Assembly: GCA_013003285.1 (NCBI GenBank)
Contig: JABDJY010000420.1
Location: forward strand, 1-7,229
Direction of reading: 5' to 3'
Length of the DNA: 7,229 nucleotides
Source: Alphaproteobacteria bacterium
Lineage (GTDB): Bacteria > Pseudomonadota > Alphaproteobacteria > UBA6615
The number at the start of each line of letters is the position of its first letter. The first letter of the stretch is position 1. The position numbers and the translations under genes are program-made. Shown piece after piece: positions 1-5,370 of the stretch. The notes under the pieces were generated by a model, which saw only the letters and a program-made list of their open reading frames with translations, had not been told where the DNA came from and made no database searches.

Positions 1-353
1 ATATGTATCTCGGCAGCGGCGGCGCGCCGGAGGGCGTGCTGGCGGCGGCGGCGCTTCAATGCATCGGCGGGCAGATGCAGGGCAAGCTGCTGTTCCGCAA
101 CGATGACGAGCGCGGCCGGGCGTCGAAAATGGGCATCGAGGATTTCGACCGGGTCTACGATCTCAACGATCTGGCCTCGGGCGATGTGATATTCGCGGCC
201 ACCGGCGTCACCGATGGCGGCTTGCTGCGGGGCGTCAGCCGCAGCGGCGATCATGCCGAGACCCAGACCATCATCATGCGCTCCATGACCGGCACGGTGC
301 GCGAGATCACCACCCGGCACGATTTTTCCCGCAAATCCATCGACGACGTCTAG
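1..353 (+). CDS. glpX: Class II fructose-1,6-bisphosphatase GlpX, C-terminal part (5' end outside window)
   Basis: This is the last ~117 codons of GlpX, which hydrolyses fructose-1,6-bisphosphate to fructose-6-phosphate and phosphate in the cytoplasm (gluconeogenesis; in autotrophs also the Calvin cycle). The frame is open from the left edge and stops with TAG at 351-353, so the ATG at 3-5 is probably internal. The visible segment has the family's GGAPEGVLAAAAL motif, whose Glu is a metal/active-site residue in characterised GlpX proteins, then GGQMQGKLL, a KMGIEDFDRVYDLNDL stretch, GDVIFAATGVTDGGLL and the C-terminal AETQTIIMRSMTGTVREI signature. These match, in order, what I recall of E. 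coli GlpX. The product ends about 17 residues after that signature, a normal place for the family. recJ starts nine bases downstream, so the two are probably co-transcribed. Identification is firm; only the N-terminal two thirds are unseen. Confidence 0.95.
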   Translation, partial: MYLGSGGAPEGVLAAAALQCIGGQMQGKLLFRNDDERGRASKMGIEDFDRVYDLNDLASGDVIFAATGVTDGGLLRGVSRSGDHAETQTIIMRSMTGTVREITTRHDFSRKSIDDV

Positions 354-362
354 CGTCATGCG

Positions 363-2192
363 ATGAGCCTCGCCCCGGAATCCGATCTACCTGCCGAACC
401 TGCCAACTCCATCGAGGTCGCCCAATCGGTGACCGGGCGGCGTTGGGTGTTTCGCGACGGCGACGACCGGGCCGGGTTGATGCTGGCTCAGCGGCTCGGC
501 TTGCCGGAAGTGGTCGGCCGCATGCTGGCGGCGCGCGGCATCGGCGTCGACGAGGCGCCGCAGTTCCTCAACCCGACCCTGCGCGACGCGCTGCCCGACC
601 CCAATTGCCTGATGGATATGGACAAGGCGGTGGCGCGGCTGATCGCGGCGATTCGCGACGGCGAACCGATCGCCATCTTCGGCGATTACGATGTGGACGG
701 CGCCACCTCGTCGGCCCTGCTGGCGCGCTTCTTTGCCGCCGCCGGCGCGCCGGTGCGCATCTATATTCCCGACCGCATCCGCGAGGGCTACGGCCCCAAT
801 GCGCCGGCCCTGCTGCGGCTGCGCGCGGAAGGCATCAAGGTGGTGATCACCGTCGATTGCGGCATCACCGCGTTCGACGCCCTGGCCGACGCGGCGGACG
901 CCGATCTAGACGTGATCGTGGTCGACCATCATGTGGCCGAGCCGCAATTGCCCGCCGCCGCCGCGGTGATCAACCCCAACCGCCTCGACGATACCAGCAA
1001 CCTCGGCACTCTGGCCGCCGTCGGCGTGTCGTTCCTGCTCGCCGTGGCGCTCAACCGGGGTCTGCGCGAGGCCGGCTGGTATGAGGGCGGCAAACATAGC
1101 GAGCCCGACCTGCTCAACCTGCTCGATCTGGTGGCGCTCGGCACGGTGTGCGACGTGGTCAAGCTGGAAGGCCTCAACCGGGCGCTGGTTACCCAGGGGC
1201 TGCGGGTGATGGCCAAGCGCAACAATACCGGCCTGGCGGCGCTGTCCGATGCGGCGCGCATCAACGAGAAACCCAACGAATATCATGCCGGGTTCATTCT
1301 CGGCCCGCGGGTCAACGCTGGCGGCCGGGTGGGCGAGGCGTCGCTCGGCGCGCGCCTGCTGACCACCGGCGATGCGGGCGAGGCCGGCGAATTGGCCCGC
1401 CAGCTCGACGGCTTCAACGCCGAGCGCCAAGCCATCGAGGCCGAGGTGCTCGACGAAGCGCTGGCCCAGATCGAGACCGCGTTGACCGACGGCGGCGACG
1501 CCGACGCGCCGGTGATGATCGCCGTGGGCGAGGGCTGGCACGCCGGGGTCATCGGCATCGTCGCCAGCCGCATCAAGGAGAAATATGCCAGGCCGGCCCT
1601 GGTGATCGGCCTCGACGGCGATGTGGGCAAGGGCTCCGGCCGCTCGGTCGACGGGGTCGATTTGGGCAGTGCGGTGATCGCCGCGCGCCAGGCCGGGCTG
1701 CTGGTCAATGGCGGCGGCCACAAGATGGCGGCGGGCCTCACCGTCGAGCGGGCCAAGCTGCCAGAGCTTAAAGCGTTCCTCAACGAGCGTATCGGCGCGG
1801 CCATGTCCGAGGGCCGGGCGGCCTCGACCCTGCATGTGGACGCCAGTGTGCGCCTGGGCGGCGCCACCACCGACCTCATCGCCACTATCCAGCAGATCGC
1901 CCCGTTCGGCGCCGGCAACCCGGAGCCGCGCTTCGTGCTGCCGTCGGTGCGGGTGGTGAGTGCCGATGTGGTCGGCAAGGGCCATGTGCGCTGCATCCTG
2001 TCGGAAGGCGATATGGGCGGCGGCAAGAGCCGGCTCAAGGCCATCGCCTTCCGCGCCGCCGGCGAGCCCCTGGGCGACGCCCTGCTGCAAACCCGCGGCC
2101 TGCCGCTGCACCTGGCCGGCAAGATCCGCCTCGACACCTGGCAGGGCCGCGAGGGCGTGCAATTCATCATCGATGACGCGGCCACCATCTAG
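363..2192 (+). CDS. recJ: Single-stranded-DNA-specific 5'-3' exonuclease RecJ
   Basis: A complete 609-residue RecJ, slightly longer than the usual 550-600. RecJ degrades single-stranded DNA 5' to 3' in RecF-pathway recombination, stalled-fork processing and mismatch/base-excision repair. The DHH-phosphoesterase motifs are intact: GDYDVDG (residues 107-113; D110 and D112 are expected metal ligands), TVDCGI (163-168), VVDHH (186-190), ALGTVCDVV (258-266; D264) and GPRVNAGGR (314-322). The DHHA1 part has GWHAGVIGIVASRIKEKY (391-408), GKGSGRS (422-428) and NGGGHKMAAG (449-458). The C-terminal OB-fold region begins near QIAPFGAGNPEP (511-522), a RecJ hallmark. The ATG at 363 is the first in-frame start close behind glpX; the ATG at 358 is out of frame. 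No strong Shine-Dalgarno is visible, so translational coupling to glpX is plausible. No key residue is missing. The long antisense frame here is a GC-rich artefact. Confidence 0.97.
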   Translation: MSLAPESDLPAEPANSIEVAQSVTGRRWVFRDGDDRAGLMLAQRLGLPEVVGRMLAARGIGVDEAPQFLNPTLRDALPDPNCLMDMDKAVARLIAAIRDGEPIAIFGDYDVDGATSSALLARFFAAAGAPVRIYIPDRIREGYGPNAPALLRLRAEGIKVVITVDCGITAFDALADAADADLDVIVVDHHVAEPQLPAAAAVINPNRLDDTSNLGTLAAVGVSFLLAVALNRGLREAGWYEGGKHSEPDLLNLLDLVALGTVCDVVKLEGLNRALVTQGLRVMAKRNNTGLAALSDAARINEKPNEYHAGFILGPRVNAGGRVGEASLGARLLTTGDAGEAGELARQLDGFNAERQAIEAEVLDEALAQIETALTDGGDADAPVMIAVGEGWHAGVIGIVASRIKEKYARPALVIGLDGDVGKGSGRSVDGVDLGSAVIAARQAGLLVNGGGHKMAAGLTVERAKLPELKAFLNERIGAAMSEGRAASTLHVDASVRLGGATTDLIATIQQIAPFGAGNPEPRFVLPSVRVVSADVVGKGHVRCILSEGDMGGGKSRLKAIAFRAAGEPLGDALLQTRGLPLHLAGKIRLDTWQGREGVQFIIDDAATI

Positions 2193-2195
2193 GTC

Positions 2196-2224
2196 TTGAT
2201 TTCGCTGCGCGCTGCGGCTATGTC
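2196..2224 (+). promoter_or_regulatory. Candidate sigma70-type promoter for tRNA-Glu
   Basis: TTGATT (2196-2201) lies 17 bases upstream of TATGTC (2219-2224), matching four of six and three of six consensus positions. Transcription would start near 2231, about 19 bases before the mature tRNA 5' end. The spacing and place are right, but the -10 match is poor and overlaps the left arm of the inverted repeat at 2222-2249. The tRNA could instead be read from the glpX-recJ transcript. Confidence 0.27.
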
Positions 2225-2249
2225 GTGGCCCAGCGCCGCGCGCCACGAC
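2222..2249 (+). other. Perfect 8-bp inverted repeat directly abutting the tRNA-Glu 5' end
   Basis: GTCGTGGC at 2222-2229 is the exact reverse complement of GCCACGAC at 2242-2249, with a 12-base GC-rich loop (2230-2241). The right arm ends at the base before tRNA position 1 (2250). A G-T pair (2221/2250) and an A-T pair (2220/2251) could extend the stem into the tRNA acceptor. No T-run follows, so it is not a canonical intrinsic terminator of recJ. It may be a leader hairpin of the pre-tRNA or a weak recJ 3' end structure. Confidence 0.5.
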
Positions 2250-2325
2250 GTCCCCTTCGTCTAGTGGCCTAGGACACCGCCCTTTCACGGCGGCAACACG
2301 GGTTCGAGTCCCGTAGGGGACGCCA
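2250..2325 (+). tRNA. tRNA-Glu, anticodon UUC, CCA encoded
   Basis: The 76 bases fold as a full cloverleaf. The acceptor GTCCCCT (2250-2256) pairs with AGGGGAC (2315-2321); the discriminator is G2322 and the CCA is encoded at 2323-2325. The anticodon stem CCGCC (2277-2281) pairs with GGCGG (2289-2293) around loop CTTTCAC, placing anticodon TTC at 2284-2286, which reads GAA and GAG. The T arm ACGGG (2298-2302)/CCCGT (2310-2314) closes the TTCGAGT loop. The variable loop is short (2294-2297). It lies 57 bases after recJ on the same strand, and its 3' end borders an AT-rich segment. tRNA 3' ends are common integration sites, but I see no second copy of this 3' end in the window. Confidence 0.97.
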
Positions 2326-2332
2326 ATCTTTG

Positions 2333-2364
2333 CTCCTGATAGCGCCACCTTCGGCGCTCAGGAG
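2333..2364 (+). terminator. Strong hairpin downstream of tRNA-Glu (possible transcript end, no T-run)
   Basis: CTCCTGA (2333-2339) pairs perfectly with TCAGGAG (2358-2364). Inside it GCGCC (2342-2346) pairs with GGCGC (2353-2357) around a six-base loop, leaving TA bulged. It begins eight bases after the encoded CCA, where a tRNA 3' end structure is expected. No T-run follows on either strand, so this is not a textbook intrinsic terminator. The same hairpin recurs in the direct repeat copy at 3284-3311, so it may be part of a repeat rather than a dedicated terminator. Confidence 0.4.
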
Positions 2365-2420
2365 TCGCCCCTATACCCTCAGTTTTCAACTGGCGGCTCA
2401 TATTTTCGAGTTTAGCCTTA
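2335..2420 (+). repeat. Imperfect direct repeat, copy A
   Basis: Aligns in the same orientation with 3284-3385. The first 31 bases (2335-2365) match copy B at 26 of 31 positions. A divergent ten-base stretch follows, then CTCAGTTTTCAACTGG against TTCAGCTTTCAACCGG, and CGGCTCAT...CGAGT..GCCT against the same words in copy B. Overall about 76% by hand alignment, leaving out a 14-base insertion in copy B (3344-3357). Copy A starts just after tRNA-Glu and ends at the stop codon of the minus-strand helix-hairpin-helix gene. It contains the hairpin at 2333-2364. Confidence 0.7.
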
Positions 2421-3023
2421 TCCAGGTGTGTAGCTCCGCATTTTCGCAAGCACCCCTTTGGATATACCCCTAAATCCAAGCAGAACATCGTCGGGGGTCG
2501 ATAACACTTGTTTGGTCGTAAAATAACCAGCGTCGAACAACAAGTTTGCCGTTTTTTTGCCTACACCGGGAAGTGCCACTAGCCGTCCGACAAACCAACG
2601 TCTTGCGAGATCGCCAACGTAGCCGTCTGTTAGCGAACTGTAGAAATCAGTCCAATCACCCATCAATTTTAAACATCGGATAGAGTCCGCTTGATTCTCG
2701 GGTGGCTCATTACTCTCGACGATTCGGCGAAACGCCTTCAAAAACGGAAGGTATTCATCCGGCTTGTGCATCCCCGCATCTGTCCAGACTGTTCCATCCC
2801 CCAATGTGTACTCGTCGAGCTCAATACCCATTTCACGGAAGCTCTTCGCCTTTGGTAGCCACGTCCCAAACTGACTAAGAGTTTGGTCAATATCGTCGGG
2901 TGTCGGCACAATAGTGCCGTGAGCCTCTAACGCATTCAGTGGCGTAGTGATGATCAAATTGGCAAGAAATTCATAACCCGCAACAACGGTGCCAAAGCCA
3001 GTTGGAACGTTGATGGTAGCCAT
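2418..3023 (-). CDS. Uncharacterised protein with C-terminal tandem helix-hairpin-helix domain
   Basis: A 201-residue, probably cytoplasmic protein; I do not recognise the full-length family. The C-terminal ~55 residues look like a (HhH)2 fold: LPGVGKKTANLLFDAG (151-166) is a classic helix-hairpin-helix, and LLGFRGISKGVLAKM (181-195) is the second. Such domains bind the DNA or RNA backbone without sequence specificity, or mediate protein contacts, as in RuvA and the RNA polymerase alpha C-terminal domain. The first ~140 residues are acidic and aromatic-rich (for example GDWTDFYSS at 122-130), with no motif I know and no signal peptide or membrane segment. The start at 3021-3023 is chosen because GAAGGG (3029-3034, minus strand) sits five bases before it; an upstream in-frame ATG at 3096-3098 has no such site. 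Base composition is far lower in GC than the neighbours (24 of 60 at 2641-2700), suggesting transfer. It is convergent with tRNA-Glu and divergent from typA. Function unknown. Confidence 0.82.
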   Translation of the reverse strand: MATINVPTGFGTVVAGYEFLANLIITTPLNALEAHGTIVPTPDDIDQTLSQFGTWLPKAKSFREMGIELDEYTLGDGTVWTDAGMHKPDEYLPFLKAFRRIVESNEPPENQADSIRCLKLMGDWTDFYSSLTDGYVGDLARRWFVGRLVALPGVGKKTANLLFDAGYFTTKQVLSTPDDVLLGFRGISKGVLAKMRSYTPG

Positions 3024-3113
3024 CGATTCCCTTCTGAACGTGGTAGCTGTGTTTGCCCCGACGACCGTTTTCGCGGATCGTTGGTTGTTACACTCCACTT
3101 GGGCTGACGGGGT

Positions 3114-3142
3114 ATAATCAAACTTAGGCTGGCTTGGTGCAA
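3114..3142 (-). promoter_or_regulatory. Candidate promoter of the HhH gene
   Basis: On the minus strand TTGCAC (3137-3142) lies 17 bases upstream of GATTAT (3114-3119), a spacing typical of sigma70-type promoters; the boxes match three and four of six consensus positions. Transcription would start near 3107, giving a leader of about 84 bases before the ATG at 3023. The match is modest and could be chance in AT-rich DNA. Confidence 0.3.
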
Positions 3143-3156
3143 TTGATAAACCCCCA

Positions 3157-3172
3157 TTAACCCTTCCCTAAC
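3157..3172. promoter_or_regulatory. CtrA-like box TTAA-N7-CTAAC
   Basis: TTAA at 3157-3160, seven bases, then CTAAC at 3168-3172: one mismatch from the alphaproteobacterial CtrA consensus TTAA-N7-TTAAC. The wider context, with ATTAACC and CTAACCAT words, also resembles such sites. It is centred about 58 bases upstream of the predicted start of the minus-strand HhH transcript and about 57 bases upstream of the predicted typA start, so it could serve either. A single near-match in AT-rich DNA is weak evidence. Confidence 0.3.
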
Positions 3173-3283
3173 CATAATCCGGCCTTTTGTTGGCGGTATT
3201 TGGTACCTACATAGTCACAGTCGGCGAATTCTTGCGTTCTGCGCTTTTTACGTGTAGACGCAGGGCCTTAAGAGGTCGTGCCG

Positions 3284-3385
3284 CCTGATATCGCCGCATT
3301 TGGCGCTCAGGGGTTGGCTTCTCTGCCTTCAGCTTTCAACCGGTGGCCGCCCCTGTGCGGCTCATTTTTTTACGAGTCTGGCCTA
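3284..3385 (+). repeat. Imperfect direct repeat, copy B
   Basis: Second copy of the repeat at 2335-2420, 949 bases downstream and in the same orientation. It keeps the hairpin: CCTGA (3284-3288) pairs with TCAGG (3307-3311), and CGCC (3292-3295) with GGCG (3302-3305), around a six-base loop. It differs from copy A by a 14-base insertion (3344-3357), small indels and substitutions. It ends four bases before the typA ATG, so it forms the typA 5' untranslated region. Confidence 0.7.
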
Positions 3386-3389
3386 ATTC

Positions 3390-5270
3390 ATGTCCGATAC
3401 TTCATCCAATAGTTCATCGAATAGTTCTGCCCCTAGTTCCGCGAACCGCTCGGCCGAGAAGCTGCGCAACATCGCCATCGTCGCCCATGTGGACCATGGC
3501 AAGACCACCCTGGTCGATAAGCTGTTGCGCCAGTCGGGCACGCTGACCAGCCACGGCGATACGCCGGTGCAGGAGCGGGTGATGGATTCCAACGATATCG
3601 AGCGCGAGCGCGGCATCACCATCCTGTCGAAGAACACGGCGCTGGAATGGCAGGGCTGGAACATCAACATCGTCGATACGCCGGGCCATGCCGATTTCGG
3701 CGGCGAGGTGGAGCGCGTTTTGTCGATGGTCGATTCCGTGCTGCTGCTGGTCGATGCGGTCGAGGGGCCCATGCCGCAGACCGCCTTCGTCACCCGCAAG
3801 GCGCTCGAGGCCGGCCTGAATCCGGTGGTGGTGGTCAACAAGGTCGACCGCGACGGCGCGCGGCCCGACTGGGCGGTGGATCAGACCTTCGATCTGTTCG
3901 ACCGGCTCGGCGCCACCGAAGAGCAGCTTGATTTCACCACCGTGTTCGCCTCGGCCATTCAGGGCTGGGCGTCCCATTCGTCGGACGTGCGCGGCGAGAA
4001 TATGGATGTGCTGTTCCAGACCATCGTCGACCATGTGGACCCGCCGGCCGTCGATCGGGAAGGGCCGTTCCGTATGCAGGTTTCGTCGCTGGATTATTCT
4101 TCCTATGTGGGGGTCATCGGCATCGGCCGCATTGAGCGCGGTGTGGCGCGGCGCAACGCGCCGGTCACCATCGCGGCGGCCGACGGCACCACGCGCCAGG
4201 GCCGGCTGATGCAGATCCTCGGCTTTCACGGGCTCGAGCGGGTCGAGCGCGAAGAGGCCGCCGCCGGCGACATCATCGCCTTCTCCGGGCTGGAGAAGCT
4301 CAATATTTCCGATACGCTGTGCGATCCCGACGCGGTCGAGGCCTTGCCGCCGCTGACCGTCGACCAGCCGACCATCGCCATGACCTTCCAGGTCAACGAT
4401 TCGCCCTTCGCCGGTAAGGAGGGCAAATACGTCACCAGCCGCAATATCCGCGACCGCCTGCAGGAAGAGCTGCTGCACAATGTGGCGCTGCGTGTCGAGG
4501 AAACCGATTCCGCCGACCGATTCAAAGTGTCGGGCCGGGGCGAGCTGCATCTGTCGATCCTGATCGAGAATATGCGCCGCGAAGGCTATGAGCTGGCCAT
4601 ATCGCGGCCCGAGGTGATCCTCAAGGAGATCGACGGCCAGCTTCAGGAGCCCTGGGAGGCGCTGACCCTCGATGTGGAGGAAGAGCATCAGGGCGCGGTG
4701 ATGGAGCTGTTCGGCAACCGCAAGGCCGAACTGAAAAACATGCTGCCCGACGGCAATGGCCGGGTGCGGCTGGACTATATAGTGCCGACGCGCGGCCTGA
4801 TCGGTGTGCGCTCCACCTTCCTGACCCAGACATCGGGCAGCGGGCTGATGTATCACGCCTTCGATCATTACGGTCCCCGGATCACCGGCGATTTGGCGCA
4901 GCGCCAGCGCGGCGTGCTGATCTCCAACGATGCCGGGATGGCGCGCGCCTATGCGCTGTTCAATTTGCAGGACCGCGCCCAGCTGATGGTCGGGCACGGC
5001 GCGCAGATCTATGAGGGCATGGTGGTTGGCATCAACAGCCGCGACAACGACCTCATCGTCAATCCGCTCAAGGCCAAGCAGCTGACCAATATCCGCGCCG
5101 CCGGGACGGACGAAAATATCGTGCTCACGCCGCCGGTGCGCGTCACCCTGGAATATGCCCTGGCCTTCATCGACGATGACGAGCTGGTCGAGGTGACGCC
5201 GCAAACCATCCGCATCCGCAAGCGTTTCCTGAAAGAACACGAGCGCAAGAAAGCCAGCCGCGCGGCTTAG
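3390..5270 (+). CDS. typA: Ribosome-associated translational GTPase TypA/BipA
   Basis: A complete 626-residue TypA (BipA), a translation-factor GTPase that binds the 70S ribosome at the EF-G site and supports ribosome assembly, cold growth and stress adaptation. GTPase motifs: G1 AHVDHGKT (32-39), G2 RGIT (74-77), G3 DTPGH (96-100, with the catalytic-type His100), G4 NKVD (150-153), G5 near SAI (188-190). Then come an EF-Tu-like beta-barrel domain (about 225-320), the GRGELHLSILIENMRREGYE segment (382-401), the PTRGLIGVRSTFLTQTSGSG region (466-485) and the TypA-specific C-terminal domain with GHGAQIYEGMVVG (535-547), the RDNDLIVNP stretch (551-559) and AKQLTNIRA. It ends in a basic tail. The first ~23 residues are a Ser/Asn-rich extension ahead of the usual LRNIAIVAHVDHGKT start; no later ATG exists before G1. 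No clear Shine-Dalgarno precedes the ATG. The leader is formed by repeat copy B. Identification is firm, the exact start less so. Confidence 0.96.
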   Translation: MSDTSSNSSSNSSAPSSANRSAEKLRNIAIVAHVDHGKTTLVDKLLRQSGTLTSHGDTPVQERVMDSNDIERERGITILSKNTALEWQGWNINIVDTPGHADFGGEVERVLSMVDSVLLLVDAVEGPMPQTAFVTRKALEAGLNPVVVVNKVDRDGARPDWAVDQTFDLFDRLGATEEQLDFTTVFASAIQGWASHSSDVRGENMDVLFQTIVDHVDPPAVDREGPFRMQVSSLDYSSYVGVIGIGRIERGVARRNAPVTIAAADGTTRQGRLMQILGFHGLERVEREEAAAGDIIAFSGLEKLNISDTLCDPDAVEALPPLTVDQPTIAMTFQVNDSPFAGKEGKYVTSRNIRDRLQEELLHNVALRVEETDSADRFKVSGRGELHLSILIENMRREGYELAISRPEVILKEIDGQLQEPWEALTLDVEEEHQGAVMELFGNRKAELKNMLPDGNGRVRLDYIVPTRGLIGVRSTFLTQTSGSGLMYHAFDHYGPRITGDLAQRQRGVLISNDAGMARAYALFNLQDRAQLMVGHGAQIYEGMVVGINSRDNDLIVNPLKAKQLTNIRAAGTDENIVLTPPVRVTLEYALAFIDDDELVEVTPQTIRIRKRFLKEHERKKASRAA

Positions 5271-5274
5271 ATAA

Positions 5275-5295
5275 CCCTCTCCCTGGGGCAGAGGG
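5275..5295 (+). terminator. Hairpin after typA (possible transcript end)
   Basis: CCCTCT (5275-5280) pairs perfectly with AGAGGG (5290-5295), and the loop itself contains CCC and GGG that can pair. It starts four bases after the typA stop. The nearest T-runs (5308-5311 and 5316-5320) lie more than ten bases downstream, so it is not a canonical intrinsic terminator. Similar CCCTCTCCC...GGG words occur as intergenic repeats in many proteobacteria. Confidence 0.4.
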
Positions 5296-5370
5296 GACGC
5301 AGCAAGCTTTTGGTGTTTTTACCGCGCGCCGTGGTATTAAGGGCAGCCAACCTGGGTAACTGCCTAAACG

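Larger units (their letters stand above)
3024..3389. other. Divergent intergenic region between the HhH gene and typA
   Basis: No convincing gene is visible in these 366 bases. They hold the Shine-Dalgarno and candidate promoter of the minus-strand HhH gene (3114-3142), a CtrA-like box (3157-3172), a weak plus-strand promoter candidate for typA (TTGTTG 3187-3192, 17-base spacer, CATAGT 3210-3215), and repeat copy B (3284-3385). If the plus-strand promoter is real, typA mRNA has a leader of roughly 170 bases that includes the copy B hairpin. Confidence 0.5.

Noticed and set aside
906..2348. 480-codon open frame antisense to recJ and tRNA-Glu
   Set aside because: A GC-rich shadow of recJ. Its N-terminus is a translation of the reverse complement of tRNA-Glu (GTRTRVAAVKGRCPRPLDEG), a well-known type of spurious protein.
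2285..2488. 67-codon minus-strand frame running from the HhH gene 3' end into the tRNA
   Set aside because: It overlaps both the HhH coding end and the tRNA antisense strand, and has no ribosome binding site. The similarity to copy B on the minus strand is noted as a repeat property instead.
3024..3098. Upstream ATG giving a 226-residue version of the HhH protein
   Set aside because: The ATG at 3023 has GAAGGG five bases upstream. The extra 25 residues are unremarkable and have no comparable ribosome binding site.
3190..3288. Short TTG-started plus-strand frame ahead of typA
   Set aside because: Only 32 codons, no ribosome binding site, no recognisable sequence, and it ends inside repeat copy B; likely chance.
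2250..3385. Classical tRNA-targeted integration with a duplicated tRNA 3' end
   Set aside because: I looked for a copy of the tRNA-Glu T-arm and acceptor sequence near the distal repeat and found none; the repeats begin after the tRNA.
3414..5240. 608-codon open frame antisense to typA
   Set aside because: It mirrors typA in the codon phase where high GC3 removes stops. Its translation is low-complexity (His, Gly, Ala, Arg rich) with no domain, and typA is unmistakable on the other strand.
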